Positions 38,477 through 52,689 of a DNA stretch of 64,000 bases are shown here, piece after piece; positions within the stretch are counted from its first letter, which is position 1; every line of letters begins with the position of its first letter. The stretch comes from Hydractinia symbiolongicarpus. Lineage: Eukaryota; Cnidaria; Hydrozoa; Anthoathecata; Hydractiniidae. The position numbers were made by a program, and so were the translations under genes. The stretch is taken from contig NC_079876.1 in NCBI RefSeq assembly GCF_029227915.1, forward strand, positions 21,206,001-21,270,000. Reading direction: 5' to 3'. The notes beneath the pieces are model-generated. The model had not been told where the DNA came from, did not search any database, and worked only from the letters and a program-made list of their open reading frames with translations.

Positions 38477-41400
38477 ATTCATTCGTTCCTTCAGTCATTC
38501 ATCCATTCATTCATTCATTCTGTCATTCATTCATTCATTTATTTATTTATTCCTTCATTAATTCATTCATTCATTCAATCATTCATTTGTTCCTTTATTC
38601 ATTCATTCAATCATTCATTTGTTCTATCATCCATTCATTCATTTATTCGTTCATTTATTCATTTATTCAATCATTCGTTCATTGATTTATTTTTTCATTC
38701 AATCATTTGTTCATTAATTCATTTGTTCATTTATTCATTAATTCATTCATTCATTCATTCATTCATTCATTCATTCATTCACTTATTCATTTATCCATTC
38801 ATTCATTCATTCATTTATTCATTTAATTATTCCTTCAATAATTCATTCGATCAATCATTCATTTGTTCATTCATTCATTCATTCAATCATTCATTTGTTC
38901 ATTCATCCATTTATTCATTCATTTATTCATTCATTTATTTCATTAATTCATTCATTCATTCATTCATTCAATCATTTATTCATTAAATCATTCATTCATT
39001 CATTCATTCAATCATTCATTCATTCAATCATTCATTCATTCATTCATTTATGCATTTATTCATTCCTTCATTATTTCACTCATTTATCCATTCATTCATT
39101 TATTCATTCATATATTCATTTATTACATCATTCGTTCATTGATTTATTTATTCATTCAATCATTTGTTCATTAATTCATTTGTTCATTCATTCCTTTATT
39201 CATTCATTCATTCAATCATTCATTCATTAAATCATTCATTCATTCATTCATTCATTCATTCAATCGTTCATTCATTAAATCATTCATTCATTTATTCATT
39301 CATTCAATCATGCATTCGTACATTCATCCATTCATTCATTCAATCATTCATTTATTTATTCCTTCATTCATTCATTCATTCATTCAATCATTCATTTGTT
39401 CATTCATTCATTCATCAAATCATTCATTTGTTCTTTCATCCATTCATTCATTTATTCGTTCATTTATTTATTTATTCAATCATTCGTTCATTGATTTATT
39501 TTTTCATTCAATCATTTGTTCATTAATTCATTTGTTCATTCATTCATTCACTTATTCATTTATCCATTCATTCATTCATTCATTTATTCATTTAATTATT
39601 CCTTCAATAATTCATTCGATCAATCATTCATTTGTTCATTCATTCATTCATTCAATCATTCATTTGTTCATTCATCCATTTATTCATTCATTTATTCATT
39701 TATTTCATTAATTCATTCATTCATTCATTCATTCATTCAATCATTTATTCATTAAATCATTCATTCATTCATTCATTCAATCATTCATTCATTCAATCAT
39801 TCATTCATTAAATCATTCATTCATTTATTCATTCATTCATTCATGCATTCGTACATTCATCCATTCATTCATTCAATCATTCGTTTATTTATTCCTTTAT
39901 TAATTCATTCATTCATTCAATCATTCATTTGTTCATTCATTCATTCATCAAATCATTCATTTGTTCTTTCATCCATTCATTCATTTATTCGTTCATTTAT
40001 TTATTTATTCAATCATTCGTTCATTGATTTATTTTTTCATTCAATCATTCATTCATTCTGTCATTCATTCATTTATCAATTCATTCATTCATTCATTCAT
40101 TCATTCATTCATTCATTCATTCATTCATTCATTCATTCATTCATTCGTTCATTCATTCATTCATTCATTCAATCATTCATTCATTCTGTCATTCATTCAT
40201 TTATTCTTTTATCCATTTATTTATTCCTTCATTAATTCATTCATTCATTCATTCACTCATTTATCTATCCATTCATTCATTCATTCATTCTGTCATTCAT
40301 TCATTCATTTATTTATTTATGCCTTTATTAATTCATTCATTCATTCATTCAATCATTCATTTGTTCATTCATTCATTCATTCAATCATTCATTTGTTCTA
40401 TCATCCATTCATTCATTTATTCGTTCATTTATTCATTTATTCAATCATTCGTTCATTGATTTATTTTCTCATTCAATCATTTGTTCATTAATTCATTTGT
40501 TCATTTATTCATTAATTCATTCATTCATTCATTCATTCACTTATTCATTTATCCATTCATTCATTTATTCATTTAATTATTCCTTCAATAATTAATTTGA
40601 TCTATCATTCATTCATTCATTTATTCAATCATTCATTCATTAAATCTTTCACTCACTCATTCATTCAATCATTCATTCTTTTATTCATTCATTCATTTAT
40701 TCATTCATTTATTCATTCATGCATTCGTACATTCATCCATTCAGTCATTCATTCATTCATTCACATATTTCTTCATTCAATCATTTGTTCATTAATTCAT
40801 TTGTTCATTCAATCATTCATTTGTTCATTCATTCATTCATCAAATCATTCATTTGTTCTTCCATCCATTCATTCATTTATTCGTTCATTTATTTATTTAT
40901 TCAATCATTCGTTCATTGATTTATTTTTTCATTCAATCATTCATTCATTCTGTCATTCATTCATTTATCAATTCATTCATTCATTCATTCATTCATTCAT
41001 TCATTCGTTCATTCATTCATTCATTCATTCAATCATTCATTCATTCTGTCATTCATTCATTTATTCTTTTATTCATTTATTTATTCCTTCATTAATTCAT
41101 TCATTCATTCATTCATTCACTCATTTATCCATCCATTCATTCATTCATTCATTCTGTCATTCATTCATTCATTTATTTATTTATTCCTTCATTAATTCAT
41201 TCATTCATTCAATCATTCATTTGTTCATTCATTCATTCATTCAATCATTCATTTGTTCTATCATCCATTCATTCATTTATTCGTTCATTTATTCATTTAT
41301 TCAATCATTCGTTCATTGATTTATTTTTTCATTCAATCATTTGTTCATTAATTCATTTGTTCATTTATTCATTAATTCATTCACTCATTCATTCATTCAT

Positions 41401-41675
41401 TCACTTATTCATTTATCCATTCATTCATTTATTCATTTAATTATTCCTTCAATAATTAATTTGATCTATCATTCATTCATTCATTTATTCAATCATTCAT
41501 TCATTAAATCTTTCACTCAGTCATTCATTCAATCATTCATTCTTTTATTCATTCATTCATTTATTCATTCATTTATTCATTCATGCATTCGTACATTCAT
41601 CCATTCAGTCATTCATTCATTCATTCACATATTTCTTCATTCAATCATTTGTTCATTAATTCATTTGTTCATTCA
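38477..41675 (+). repeat. spacer between cores 12 and 13
   Basis: 3.2 kb of modules: G near 38675, 39483, 40016, 40450 (TTTTCTCATTC variant) and 40907, 41310; D near 38835, 39605 and diverged forms (GATCTATC) near 40590 and 41450; T at 39051-39184; marker Y near 39311, 39844, 40720 and 41585. A TTATGCCTTTATTAATTC variant lies near 40316. The part to about 39000 matches the region after core 16. Confidence 0.85.
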
Positions 41676-42162
41676 TTTCCTCTAACATTTAGATACACAA
41701 ATTCGTGTAGCATATAATATTGAGCCATTACGTTATTCACCAATTTTTTCCTCCTTCAATCAATTATTCGTTCTTCTATTTATTCCGTCATTTATGCAAA
41801 CATTCATTTGGTTATTCTTTAACTCCTTCATTCAAAAAATCGAATACAAAATTTCATAAAGTAAATCTTATTCGACCATTAATTTTTCATTAATTTTTTT
41901 ATCATAAAATTTTTCCCTTGCTTCTTATTTCGTCATTTAATCATTCATTTGTTCATTCATCCATTTATTTATTCATTCGTTAAAAAATCCATATACAGAA
42001 GTTCGTGTGGCAAGTTTGAGTCGGCCATAAACACGTTCACTTATTGTTATTTGATTCATTCCTTTGTTCATTTATTCGTTCAAAATTTCACATACAGAAA
42101 TTCGTGTAACCAAGTTTTTTCAAGAATCATTAAGTGATTCATTAATTATTCCTCACTCCCTC
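41676..42162 (+). repeat. core 13 (subfamily Q)
   Basis: Q core of 487 bp with GTCATTTAATC (shared with core 14 only) and CATTCCTTTGTTC (shared with 14 and 17). It starts the first 4521-bp unit. Confidence 0.94.
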
Positions 42163-45100
42163 ATTCATTCGTTCCTTCAGTCATTCATCCATTCATTCAT
42201 TCATTCATTCATTCTGTCATTCATTCATTCATTTATTTATTTATTCCTTCATTAATTCATTCATTCATTCAATCATTCATTTGTTCATTTATTCATTCAT
42301 TCAATCATTCATTTGTTCTATCATCCATTCATTCATTTATTCGTTCATTTATTCATTTATTCAATCATTCGTTCATTGATTTATTTTTTCATTCAATCAT
42401 TTGTTCATTAATTCATTTGTTCATTTATTCATTAATTCATTCATTCATTCATTCATTCATTCATTCACTTATTCATTTATCCATTCATTCATTCATTCAT
42501 TTATTCATTTAATTATTCCTTCAATAATTCATTCGATCAATCATTCATTTGTTCATTCATTCATTCATTCAATCATTCATTTGTTCATTCATCCATTTAT
42601 TCATTCATTTATTCATTCATTTATTTCATTAATTCATTCATTCATTCATTCATTCATTCATTTAATCATTTATTCATTAAATCATTTATTCATTCATTCA
42701 TTCAATCATTCATTCATTCAATCATTCATTCATTAAATCATTCATTCATTTATTCATTCATTCATTCATGCATTCGTACATTCATCCATTCATTCATTCA
42801 ATCATTCATTTATTTATTCCTTCATTAATTCATTCATTCATTCAATCATTCATTTGTTCATTCATTCATTCATCAAACATTCATTTGTTCTTTCATCCAT
42901 TCATTCATTTATTCGTTCATTTATTTATTTATTCAATCATTCGTTCATTGATTTATTTTTTCATTCAATCAATTGTTCATTAATTCATTTGTTCATTTAT
43001 TCATTCATTCATTCATTCATTCTGTCATTCATTCATTTATCAATTCATTCATTCATTCATTCATTCATTCATTCAATCATTCATTCATTCTGTCATTCAT
43101 TCATTTATTCTTTTATTCATTTATTTATTCCTTCATTAATTCATTCATTCATTCATTCACTCATTTATCCATCCATTCATTCATTCATTCATTCTGTCAT
43201 TCATTCATTTATTCATTTATTCATTCCTTCATTTATTTATTCATTCAAACATTCGTTCATTCATTTATTCATTCATTAATTCATTCATTCATTCAGGCAT
43301 TCGTACATTCATTCATTCATTCATTCATTCATTTATGCATTTATTCATTCCTTCATTATTTCACTCATTTATCCATTCATTCATTTATTCATTCATATAT
43401 TCATTTATTACATCATTCGTTCATTGATTTATTTATTCATTCAATCATTTGTTCATTAATTCATTTGTTCATTCATTCCTTTATTCATTCATTCATTCAA
43501 TCATTCATTCATTAAATCATTCATTCATTCATTCATTCATTCAATCATTCATTCATTAAATCATTCATTCATTTATTCATTCATTCAATCATGCATTCGT
43601 ACATTCATCCATTCATTCATTCAATCATTCATTTATTTATTCCTTCATTAATTCATTCATTCATTCAATCATTCATTTGTTCATTCATTCATTCATTCAT
43701 CAAATCATTCATTTGTTCTTTCATCCATTCATTCATTTATTCGTTCATTTATTTATTTATTCAATCATTCGTTCATTGATTTATTTTTTCATTCAATCAT
43801 TTGTTCATTAATTCATTTGTTCATTTATTCATTAATTCATTCATTCATTCATTTATTCATTCACTTATTCATTTATCCATTCATTCATTCATTTATTCAA
43901 TCATTCATTCATTCAATCATTCATTCATTCATTCACTTATTCATTTATCCATTCATTCATTTATTCATTTAATTATTCCTTCAATAATTAATTTGATCTA
44001 TCATTCATTCATTCATTTATTCAATCATTCATTCATTAAATCTTTCACTCAGTCATTCATTCAATCATTCATTCATTTATTCATTCATTCAATCATTCAT
44101 TTGTTCTATCATCCATTCATTCATTTATTCGTTCATTTATTCATTTATTCAATCATTCGTTCATTGATTTATTTTTTCATTCAATCATTTGTTCATTAAT
44201 TCATTTGTTCATTTATTCATTAATTCATTCATTCATTCATTCATTCATTCATTCATTCACTTATTCATTTATCCATTCATTCATTCATTCATTTATTCAT
44301 TTAATTATTCCTTCAATAATTCATTCGATCAATCATTCATTTGTTCATTCATTCATTCATTCAATCATTCATTTGTTCATTCATCCATTTATTCATTCAT
44401 TTATTCATTCATTTATTTCATTAATTCATTCATTCATTCATTCATTCATTCATTTAATCATTTATTCATTAAATCATTCATTCATTCATTCATTCAATCA
44501 TTCATTCATTCAATCATTCATTCATTAAATCATTCATTCATTTATTCATTCATTCATTCATGCATTCGTACATTCATCCATTCATTCATTCAATCATTCA
44601 TTTATTTATTCCTTCATTAATTCATTCATTCATTCAATCATTCATTTGTTCATTCATTCATTCATCAAATCATTCATTTGTTCTTTCATCCATTCATTCA
44701 TTTATTCGTTCATTTATTTATTTATTCAATCATTCGTTCATTGATTTATTTTTTCATTCAATCAATTGTTCATTAATTCATTTGTTCATTTATTCATTCA
44801 TTCATTCATTCATTCTGTCATTCATTCATTTATCAATTCATTCATTCATTCATTCATTCATTCATTCATTCAATCTGTCATTCATTCATTTATTCTTTTA
44901 TTCATTTATTTATTCCTTCATTAATTCATTCATTCATTCATTCATTCATTCACTCATTTATCCATCCATTCATTCATTCATTCATTCTGTCATTCATTCA
45001 TTTATTCATTTATTCATTCCTTCATTTATTTATTCATTCAAACATTCGTTCATTCATTTATTTATTCATTCAATCATTTGTGCAGTAATTCATTCATTCA

Positions 45101-46196
45101 TTCATTCAATCATTCATTCATTCATTAAATCATTCATTCATTCAATCATTCATCCATTAAATCATTCATTCATTCATTTATTCATTCATTAATTCATTCA
45201 TTCATTCAGGCATTCGTACATTCATTCATTCATTCATTCATTCATTCATTTATGCATTTATTCATTCCTTCATTATTTCACTCATTTATCCATTCATTCA
45301 TTTATTCATTCATATATTCATTTATTACATCATTCGTTCATTGATTTATTTATTCATTCAATCATTTGTTCATTAATTCATTTGTTCATTCATTCCTTTA
45401 TTCATTCATTCATTCAATCATTCATTCATTAAATCATTCATTCATTCATTCATTCATTCAATCATTCATTCATTAAATCATTCATTCATTTATTCATTCA
45501 TTCAATCATGCATTCGTACATTCATCCATTCATTCATTCAATCATTCATTTATTTATTCCTTCATTAATTCATTCATTCATTCAATCATTCATTTGTTCA
45601 TTCATTCATTCATTCATCAAATCATTCATTTGTTCTTTCATCCATTCATTCATTTATTCGTTCATTTATTTATTTATTCAATCATTCGTTCATTGATTTA
45701 TTTTTTCATTCAATCATTTGTTCATTAATTCATTTGTTCATTTATTCATTAATTCATTCATTCATTCATTTATTCATTCACTTATTCATTTATCCATTCA
45801 TTCATTCATTTATTCAATCATTCATTCATTCAATCATTCATTCATTCATTCACTTATTCATTTATCCATTCATTCATTCATTTATTCAATCATTAATTCA
45901 TTCACTCATTCATTCATTCATTCACTTATTCATTTATCCATTCATTCATTTATTCATTTAATTATTCCTTCAATAATTAATTTGATCTATCATTCATTCA
46001 TTCATTTATTCAATCATTCATTCATTAAATCTTTCACTCAGTCATTCATTCAATCATTCATTCTTTTATTCATTCATTCATTTATTCATTCATTTATTCA
46101 TTCATGCATTCGTACATTCATCCATTCAGTCATTCATTCATTCATTCACATATTTCTTCATTCAATCATTTGTTCATTAATTCATTTGTTCATTCA
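42163..46196 (+). repeat. spacer between cores 13 and 14
   Basis: 4.0 kb of modules. G lies near 42372, 42940, 43774, 44155, 44730 and 45690; D near 42525 and 44320 with diverged GATCTATC forms near 43995 and 45980; T at 43335-43457 and 45251-45372; an AGGCATTCGTAC variant of marker Y near 43295 and 45209. A CATCAAACATTC deletion lies near 42872, and TTTGTGCAGTAATTC near 45077. Three similar CACTTATTCATTTATCC blocks at 45780-45950 form a local triplication. Confidence 0.85.
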
Positions 46197-46682
46197 TTTC
46201 CTCTAACATTTAGATACACAAATTCGTGTAGCATATAATATTGAGCCATTACGTTATTCACCAATTTTTTCCTCCTTCAATCAATTATTCGTTCTTCTAT
46301 TTATTCCGTCATTTATGCAAACATTCATTTGGTTATTCTTTAACTCCTTCATTCAAAAAATCGAATACAAAATTTCATAAAGTAAATCTTATTCGACCAT
46401 TAATTTTTCATTAATTTTTTTATCATAAAATTTTTCCCTTGCTTCTTATTTCGTCATTTAATCATTCATTTGTTCATTCATCCATTTATTTATTCATTCG
46501 TTAAAAAATCCATATACAGAAGTTCGTGTGGCAAGTTTGAGTCGGCCATAAACACGTTCACTTATTGTTATTTGATTCATTCCTTTGTTCATTTATTCGT
46601 TCAAAATTTCACATACAGAAATTCGTGTAACCAAGTTTTTCAAGAATCATTAAGTGATTCATTAATTATTCCTCACTCCCTC
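46197..46682 (+). repeat. core 14 (subfamily Q, one-base deletion)
   Basis: Copy of core 13 (shift 4521 bp) with GTCATTTAATC and CATTCCTTTGTTC. One T is missing from the TTTTTT tract before CAAGAATC, giving 486 bp. The deletion fuses two overlapping open frames of the island without any sign of selection against it, which argues against coding function. Confidence 0.94.
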
Positions 46683-48992
46683 ATTCATTCGTTCCTTCAG
46701 TCATTCATCCATTCATTCATTCATTCATTCATTCTGTCATTCATTCATTCATTTATTTATTTATTCCTTCATTAATTCATTCATTCATTCAATCATTCAT
46801 TTGTTCATTTATTCATTCATTCAATCATTCATTTGTTCTATCATCCATTCATTCATTTATTCGTTCATTTATTCATTTATTCAATCATTCGTTCATTGAT
46901 TTATTTTTTCATTCAATCATTTGTTCATTAATTCATTTGTTCATTTATTCATTAATTCATTCATTCATTCATTCATTCATTCATTCACTTATTCATTTAT
47001 CCATTCATTCATTCATTCATTTATTCATTTAATTATTCCTTCAATAATTCATTCGATCAATCATTCATTTGTTCATTCATTCATTCATTCAATCATTCAT
47101 TTGATCATTCATCCATTTATTCATTCATTTATTCATTCATTTATTTCATTAATTCATTCATTCATTCATTCATTCATTCATTTAATCATTTATTCATTAA
47201 ATCATTCATTCATTCATTCATTCAATCATTCATTCATTCAATCATTCATTCAATAAATCATTCATTCATTTATTCATTCATTCATTCATGCATTCGTACA
47301 TTCATCCATTCATTCATTCAATCATTCATTTATTTATTCCTTCATTAATTCATTCATTCATTCAATCATTCATTTGTTCATTCATTCATTCATCAAATCA
47401 TTCATTTGTTCTTTCATCCATTCATTCATTTATTCGTTCATTTATTTATTTATTCAATCATTCGTTCATTGATTTATTTTTTCATTCAATCAATTGTTCA
47501 TTAATTCATTTGTTCATTTATTCAATCATTCATTCATTCATTCTGTCATTCATTCATTTATCAATTCATTCATTCATTCATTCATTCATTCATTCATTCA
47601 ATCATTCATTCATTCTGTCATTCATTCATTTATTCTTTTATTCATTTATTTATTCCTTCATTAATTCATTCATTCATTCATTCACTCATTTATCCATCCA
47701 TTCATTCATTCTGTCATTCATTCATTTATTCATTTATTCATTCCTTCATTTATTTATTCATTCAAACATTCGTTCATTCATTTATTTATTCATTCAATCA
47801 TTTGTTCAGTAATTCATTCATTCATTCATTCAATCATTCATTCATTCATTAAATCATTCATTCATTCAATCATTCATCCATTAAATCATTCATTCATTCA
47901 TTTATTCATTCATTAATTCATTCATTCATTCAGGCATTCGTACATTCATTCATTCATTCATTCATTCATTTATGCATTTATTCATTCCTTCATTATTTCA
48001 CTCATTTATCCATTCATTCATTTATTCATTCATATATTCATTTATTACATCATTCGTTCATTGATTTATTTATTCATTCAATCATTTGTTCATTAATTCA
48101 TTTGTTCATTCATTCCTTTATTCATTCATTCATTCAAACATTCATTCATTAAATCATTCATTCATTCATTCATTCATTCAATCATTCATTCATTAAATCA
48201 TTCATTCATTTATTCATTCATTCATTCATGCATTCGTACATTCATCCATTCATTCATTCAATCATTCATTTATTTATTCCTTCATTAATTCATTCATTCA
48301 TTCAATCATTCATTTGTTCATTCATTCATTCATTCATCAAATCATTCATTTGTTCTTTCATCCATTCATTCATTTATTCGTTCATTTATTTATTTATTCA
48401 ATCATTCGTTCATTGATTTATTTTTTCATTCAATCATTTGTTCATTTATTCATTTGTTCATTTATTCATTAATTCATTCATTCATTCATTTATTCATTCA
48501 CTTATTCATTTATCCATTCATTCATTCATTTATTCAATCATTCATTCATTCAATCATTCATTCATTAAATCATTCATTCTTTTATTCATTCATTAATTTA
48601 TTTATTCATTCATTCATGCATTCGTACATTCATCCATTCAGTCATTCATTCATTCATTTATGCATTTATTCATTCCTTCATTATTTCACTCATTTATCCA
48701 TTCAATCATTCATTCAATCATTCATTCAATCAATCAATCATTCATTCAATCATTGAATCATTCATTCAGTCATTTATCAATTAATTCATTCATCAATTCA
48801 TAAATTCATTTATTCATTTATTCATTTATTCATTTATTCATTTATTCATTTATTCATTTATTCATTTATTCATTTATTCATTTATTCATTTATTCATTTA
48901 TTCATTTATTCATTTATTCATTAATTCATTCATTCATTCATTCACATATTTCTTCATTCAATCATTTGTTCATTAATTCATTTGTTCATTCA
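46683..48992 (+). repeat. spacer between cores 14 and 15
   Basis: Module G near 46890, 47463 and 48406; D near 47045; T at 47969-48092; module P near 47760-47820; AGGCATTCGTAC near 47932; marker Y near 47292, 48231 and 48618; module K (about 48655-48790) with AATCATTGAATC; octanucleotide array 4; then a short run into core 15. ATTTGATCATTC near 47100 is a private change from ATTTGTTCATTC. Confidence 0.86.
48805..48932 (+). repeat. octanucleotide array 4, (ATTCATTT)n
   Basis: About 15 perfect ATTCATTT units between module K and core 15, the same relative position as arrays 1 to 3 but on the Q-core lineage and without a GTTC interruption. In most other spacers this site holds only three to six units (for example 62885-62931). 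Confidence 0.93.
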
Positions 48993-49479
48993 TTTCCTCT
49001 AACATTTAGATACACAAATTCGTGTAGCATATAATATTGAGCCATTGCGTTATTCACCAATTTTTTCCTCCTTCAATCAATTATTCGTTCTTCTATTTAT
49101 TCCGTCATTTTAGCAAACATTCATTTGGTTATATTTTAATTCCTTCATTCAAAAAATCGAATACAAAATTTCATAAAGTAAATCTTATTCGACCATTAAT
49201 TTTTCATTAATTTTTTTATCATAAAATTTTTCCCTTGCTTCATATTTCGTCATTCAATCATTCATTTGTTCATTCATCCATTTATTTATTCATTCGTTAA
49301 AAAATCCATATACAGAAGTTCGTGTGGCAAGTTTGAGTCGGCCATAAACACGTTCACTTATTGTTATTTGATTCATTCATTTGTTCATTTATTCGTTCAA
49401 AATTTCACATACAGAAATTCGTGTAACCAAGTTTTTTCAAGAATCAATAAGTGACTCATTAATTATTCCTCACTCCCTC
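48993..49479 (+). repeat. core 15 (subfamily Q)
   Basis: Q core of 487 bp. GCTTCATATTTCG and AATCAATAAGTGACTC are shared only with core 18, 9489 bp downstream. Private changes are CCATTGCGTTATTC, CATTTTAGCAAAC and GGTTATATTTTAATTCC. Confidence 0.94.
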
Positions 49480-52202
49480 ATTCATTCGTTCCTTCAGTCA
49501 TTCATCCATTCATTCATTCATTCTGTCATTCATTCATTCATTTATTTATTTATTCCTTCATTAATTCATTCATTCATTCAATCATTCATTTGTTCATTTA
49601 TTCATTCATTCAATCATTCATTTGTTCTATCATCCATTCATTCATTTATTCGTTCATTTATTCATTTATTCAATCATTCGTTCATTGATTTATTTTTTCA
49701 TTCAATCATTTGTTCATTAATTCATTTGTTCATTTATTCATTAATTCATTCATTCATTCATTCATTCACTTATTCATTTATCCATTCATTCATTCATTCA
49801 TTCATTTATTCATTTAATTATTCCTTCAATAATTCATTCGATCAATCATTCATTCATTCATTCATTCATTCATTCATTCATTCATTCATTCATTCATTCA
49901 TTCATTCATTCATTCATTCAATCAATCAGTCATTCATTAAATCTTTCATTCATTCATTCATTCAATCATTCATTCATTAAATCATTCATTCTTTTATTCA
50001 TTCATTTATTTATTCATTCATTTATTCATTCATGCATTCGTACATTCATCCATTCAGTCATTCCTTCATTCATTTATGCATTTATTCATTCCTTCATTAT
50101 TTCACTCATTTATCCATTCAATGATTCGTTCAATCATTCATTCAATCAATCATTCAATCATTCATTCATTAAATCATTCATTCTTTTATTCATTCATTTA
50201 TTTATTTATTCCTTCATTAATTCATTCATTCATTCAATAATTCATTTGTTCATTTATTCATTCATTCAATCATTCATTTGTTCTATCATCCATTCATTCA
50301 TTTATTCGTTCATTTATTCATTTATTCAATCATTCGTTCATTGATTTATTTTTTCATTCAATCATTTGTTCATTAATTCATTTGTTCATTTATTCATTAA
50401 TTCATTCATTCATTCATTCATTCATTCACTTATTCATTTATCCATTCATTCATTCATTCATTTATTCATTTAATTATTCCTTCAATAATTCATTCGATCA
50501 ATCATTCATTTGTTCATTCATTCATTCATTCAATCATTCATTTGTTCATTCATCCATTTATTCATTCATTTATTCATTCATTTATTTCATTAATTCATTC
50601 ATTCATTCATTCATTCATTCAATCATTTATTCATTAAATCATTTGTTCATTCATTCCTTTATTCATTCATTCATTCAATCATTCATTCATTAAATCATTC
50701 ATTCATTCATTCATTCATTCAATCGTTCATTCATTAAATCATTCATTCATTTATTCATTCATTCAATCATGCATTCGTACATTCATCCATTCATTCATTC
50801 AATCATTCATTTATTTATTCCTTCATTAATTCATTCATTCATTCAATCATTCATTTGTTCATTCATTCATTCATTCATCAAATCATTCATTTGTTCTTTC
50901 ATCCATTCATTCATTTATTCGTTCATTTATTTATTTATTCAATCATTCGTTCATTGATTTATTTTTTCATTCAATCATTTGTTCATTAATTCATTTGTTC
51001 ATTCATTCATTCACTTATTCATTTATCCATTCATTCATTCATTCATTTATTCATTTAATTATTCCTTCAATAATTCATTCGATCAATCATTCATTTGTTC
51101 ATTCATTCATTCATTCAATCATTCATTTGTTCATTCATCCATTTATTCATTCATTTATTCATTTATTTCATTAATTCATTCATTCATTCATTCATTCATT
51201 CAATCATTTATTCATTAAATCATTCATTCATTCATTCATTCATTCATTCATTCATTCATTCATTCATTCATTCATTCATTCAATCATTCATTCATTCATT
51301 CAATCATTCATTCATTAAATCATTCATTCATTTATTCATTCATTCATTCATGCATTCGTACATTCATCCATTCATTCATTCAATCATTCGTTTCTTTATT
51401 CCTTTATTAATTCATTCATTCATTCAATCATTCATTTGTTCATTCATTCATTCATCAAATCATTCATTTGTTCTTTCATCCATTCATTCATTTATTCGTT
51501 CATTTATTTATTTATTCAATCATTCGTTCATTGATTTATTTTTTCATTTAATCATTCATTCATTCTGTCATTCATTCATTTATCAATTCATTCATTCATT
51601 CATTCATTCATTCATTTATTCATTCATTCATTCATTCATTCATACGTTCATTCATTCATTCATTCATTCAATCATTCATTCATTCTGCCATTCATTCATT
51701 CATTCATTTATTTATTCCTTCATTAATTCATTCATTCATTCAATCATTTATTTGTTCATTCATTCATTCATTCAATCATTCATTTGTTCTATCATCCATT
51801 CATTCATTTATTCGTTCATTTATTCATTTATTCAATCATTCGTTCATTGATTTATTTTTTCATTCAATCATTTGTTCATTAATTCATTTGTTCATTTATT
51901 CATTAATTCATTCATTCATTCATTCATTCACTTATTCATTTATCCATTCATTCATTTATTCATTTAATTATTCCTTCAATAATTAATTTGATCTATCATT
52001 CATTCATTCATTTATTCAATCATTCATTCATTAAATCTTTCACTCACTCATTCATTCAATCATTCATTCTTTTATTCATTCATTCATTTATTCATTCATT
52101 TATTCATTCATGCATTCGTACATTCATCCATTCAGTCATTCATTCATTCATTCACATATTTCTTCATTCAATCATTTGTTCATTAATTCATTTGTTCATT
52201 CA
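49480..52202 (+). repeat. spacer between cores 15 and 16
   Basis: Module G near 49680, 50335, 50944, 51525 and 51840; D near 49835, 50485, 51065 and a diverged form near 51970; marker Y near 50035, 50771, 51354 and 52111; a pure ATTC run at about 49847-49920, one of the longest in the window; AATCAATCAGTC near 49920; a K remnant near 50070-50160 with AATGATTCGTTC; AATCATTCGTTTCTTTATTCC near 51382; TTCATACGTTC near 51640. Confidence 0.85.
49847..49920 (+). repeat. uninterrupted ATTC run
   Basis: About 18 perfect ATTC units with no variant base, after module D. Perfect tetramer runs elsewhere are usually 5-14 units long. The run probably reflects recent replication slippage; a shorter interrupted relative lies at about 59330-59375. 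Confidence 0.85.
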
Positions 52203-52689
52203 TTTCCTCTAACATTTAGATACACAAATTCGTGTAGCATATAATATTGAGCCATTACGTTATTCACCAATTTTTTCCTCCTTCAATCAATTATTCGTTC
52301 TTCTATTTATTCCGTCATTTATGCAAACATTCATTTGGTTATTCTTTAACTCCTTCATTCAAAAAATCGAATACAAAATTTCATAAAGTAAATCTTATTC
52401 GACCATTAATTTTTCATTAATTTTTTTATCATAAAATTTTTCCCTTGCTTCTTATTTCGTCATTCAATCATTCATTTGTTCATTCATCCATTTATTTATT
52501 CATTCGTTAAAAAATCCATATACAGAAGTTCGTGTGGCAAGTTTGAGTCGGCCATAAACACGTTCACTTATTGTTATTTGATTCATTCATTTGTTCATTT
52601 ATTCGTTCAAAATTTCACATACAGAAATTCGTGTAACCAAGTTTCTTCAAGAATCATTAAGTGATTCATTAATTATTCCTCACTCCCTC
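52203..52689 (+). repeat. core 16 (subfamily Q)
   Basis: Q core of 487 bp with CAAGTTTCTTCAAG as in core 12 (shift 14213 bp), but AGAATCATTAAG rather than the private core 12 form. Confidence 0.94.

Larger units (their letters stand above)
41400..47770 (+). repeat. 4521-bp direct higher-order repeat
   Basis: About 41400-43250 matches about 45920-47770 with a shift of 4520-4521 bp (core starts 41676 and 46197; marker Y near 42772 and 47292). Both cores share GTCATTTAATC and CATTCCTTTGTTC. Between them is a further relationship: 43320-43830 and 45235-45750 correspond with a shift of about 1917 bp. The array was therefore built by nested duplications. Confidence 0.87.
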
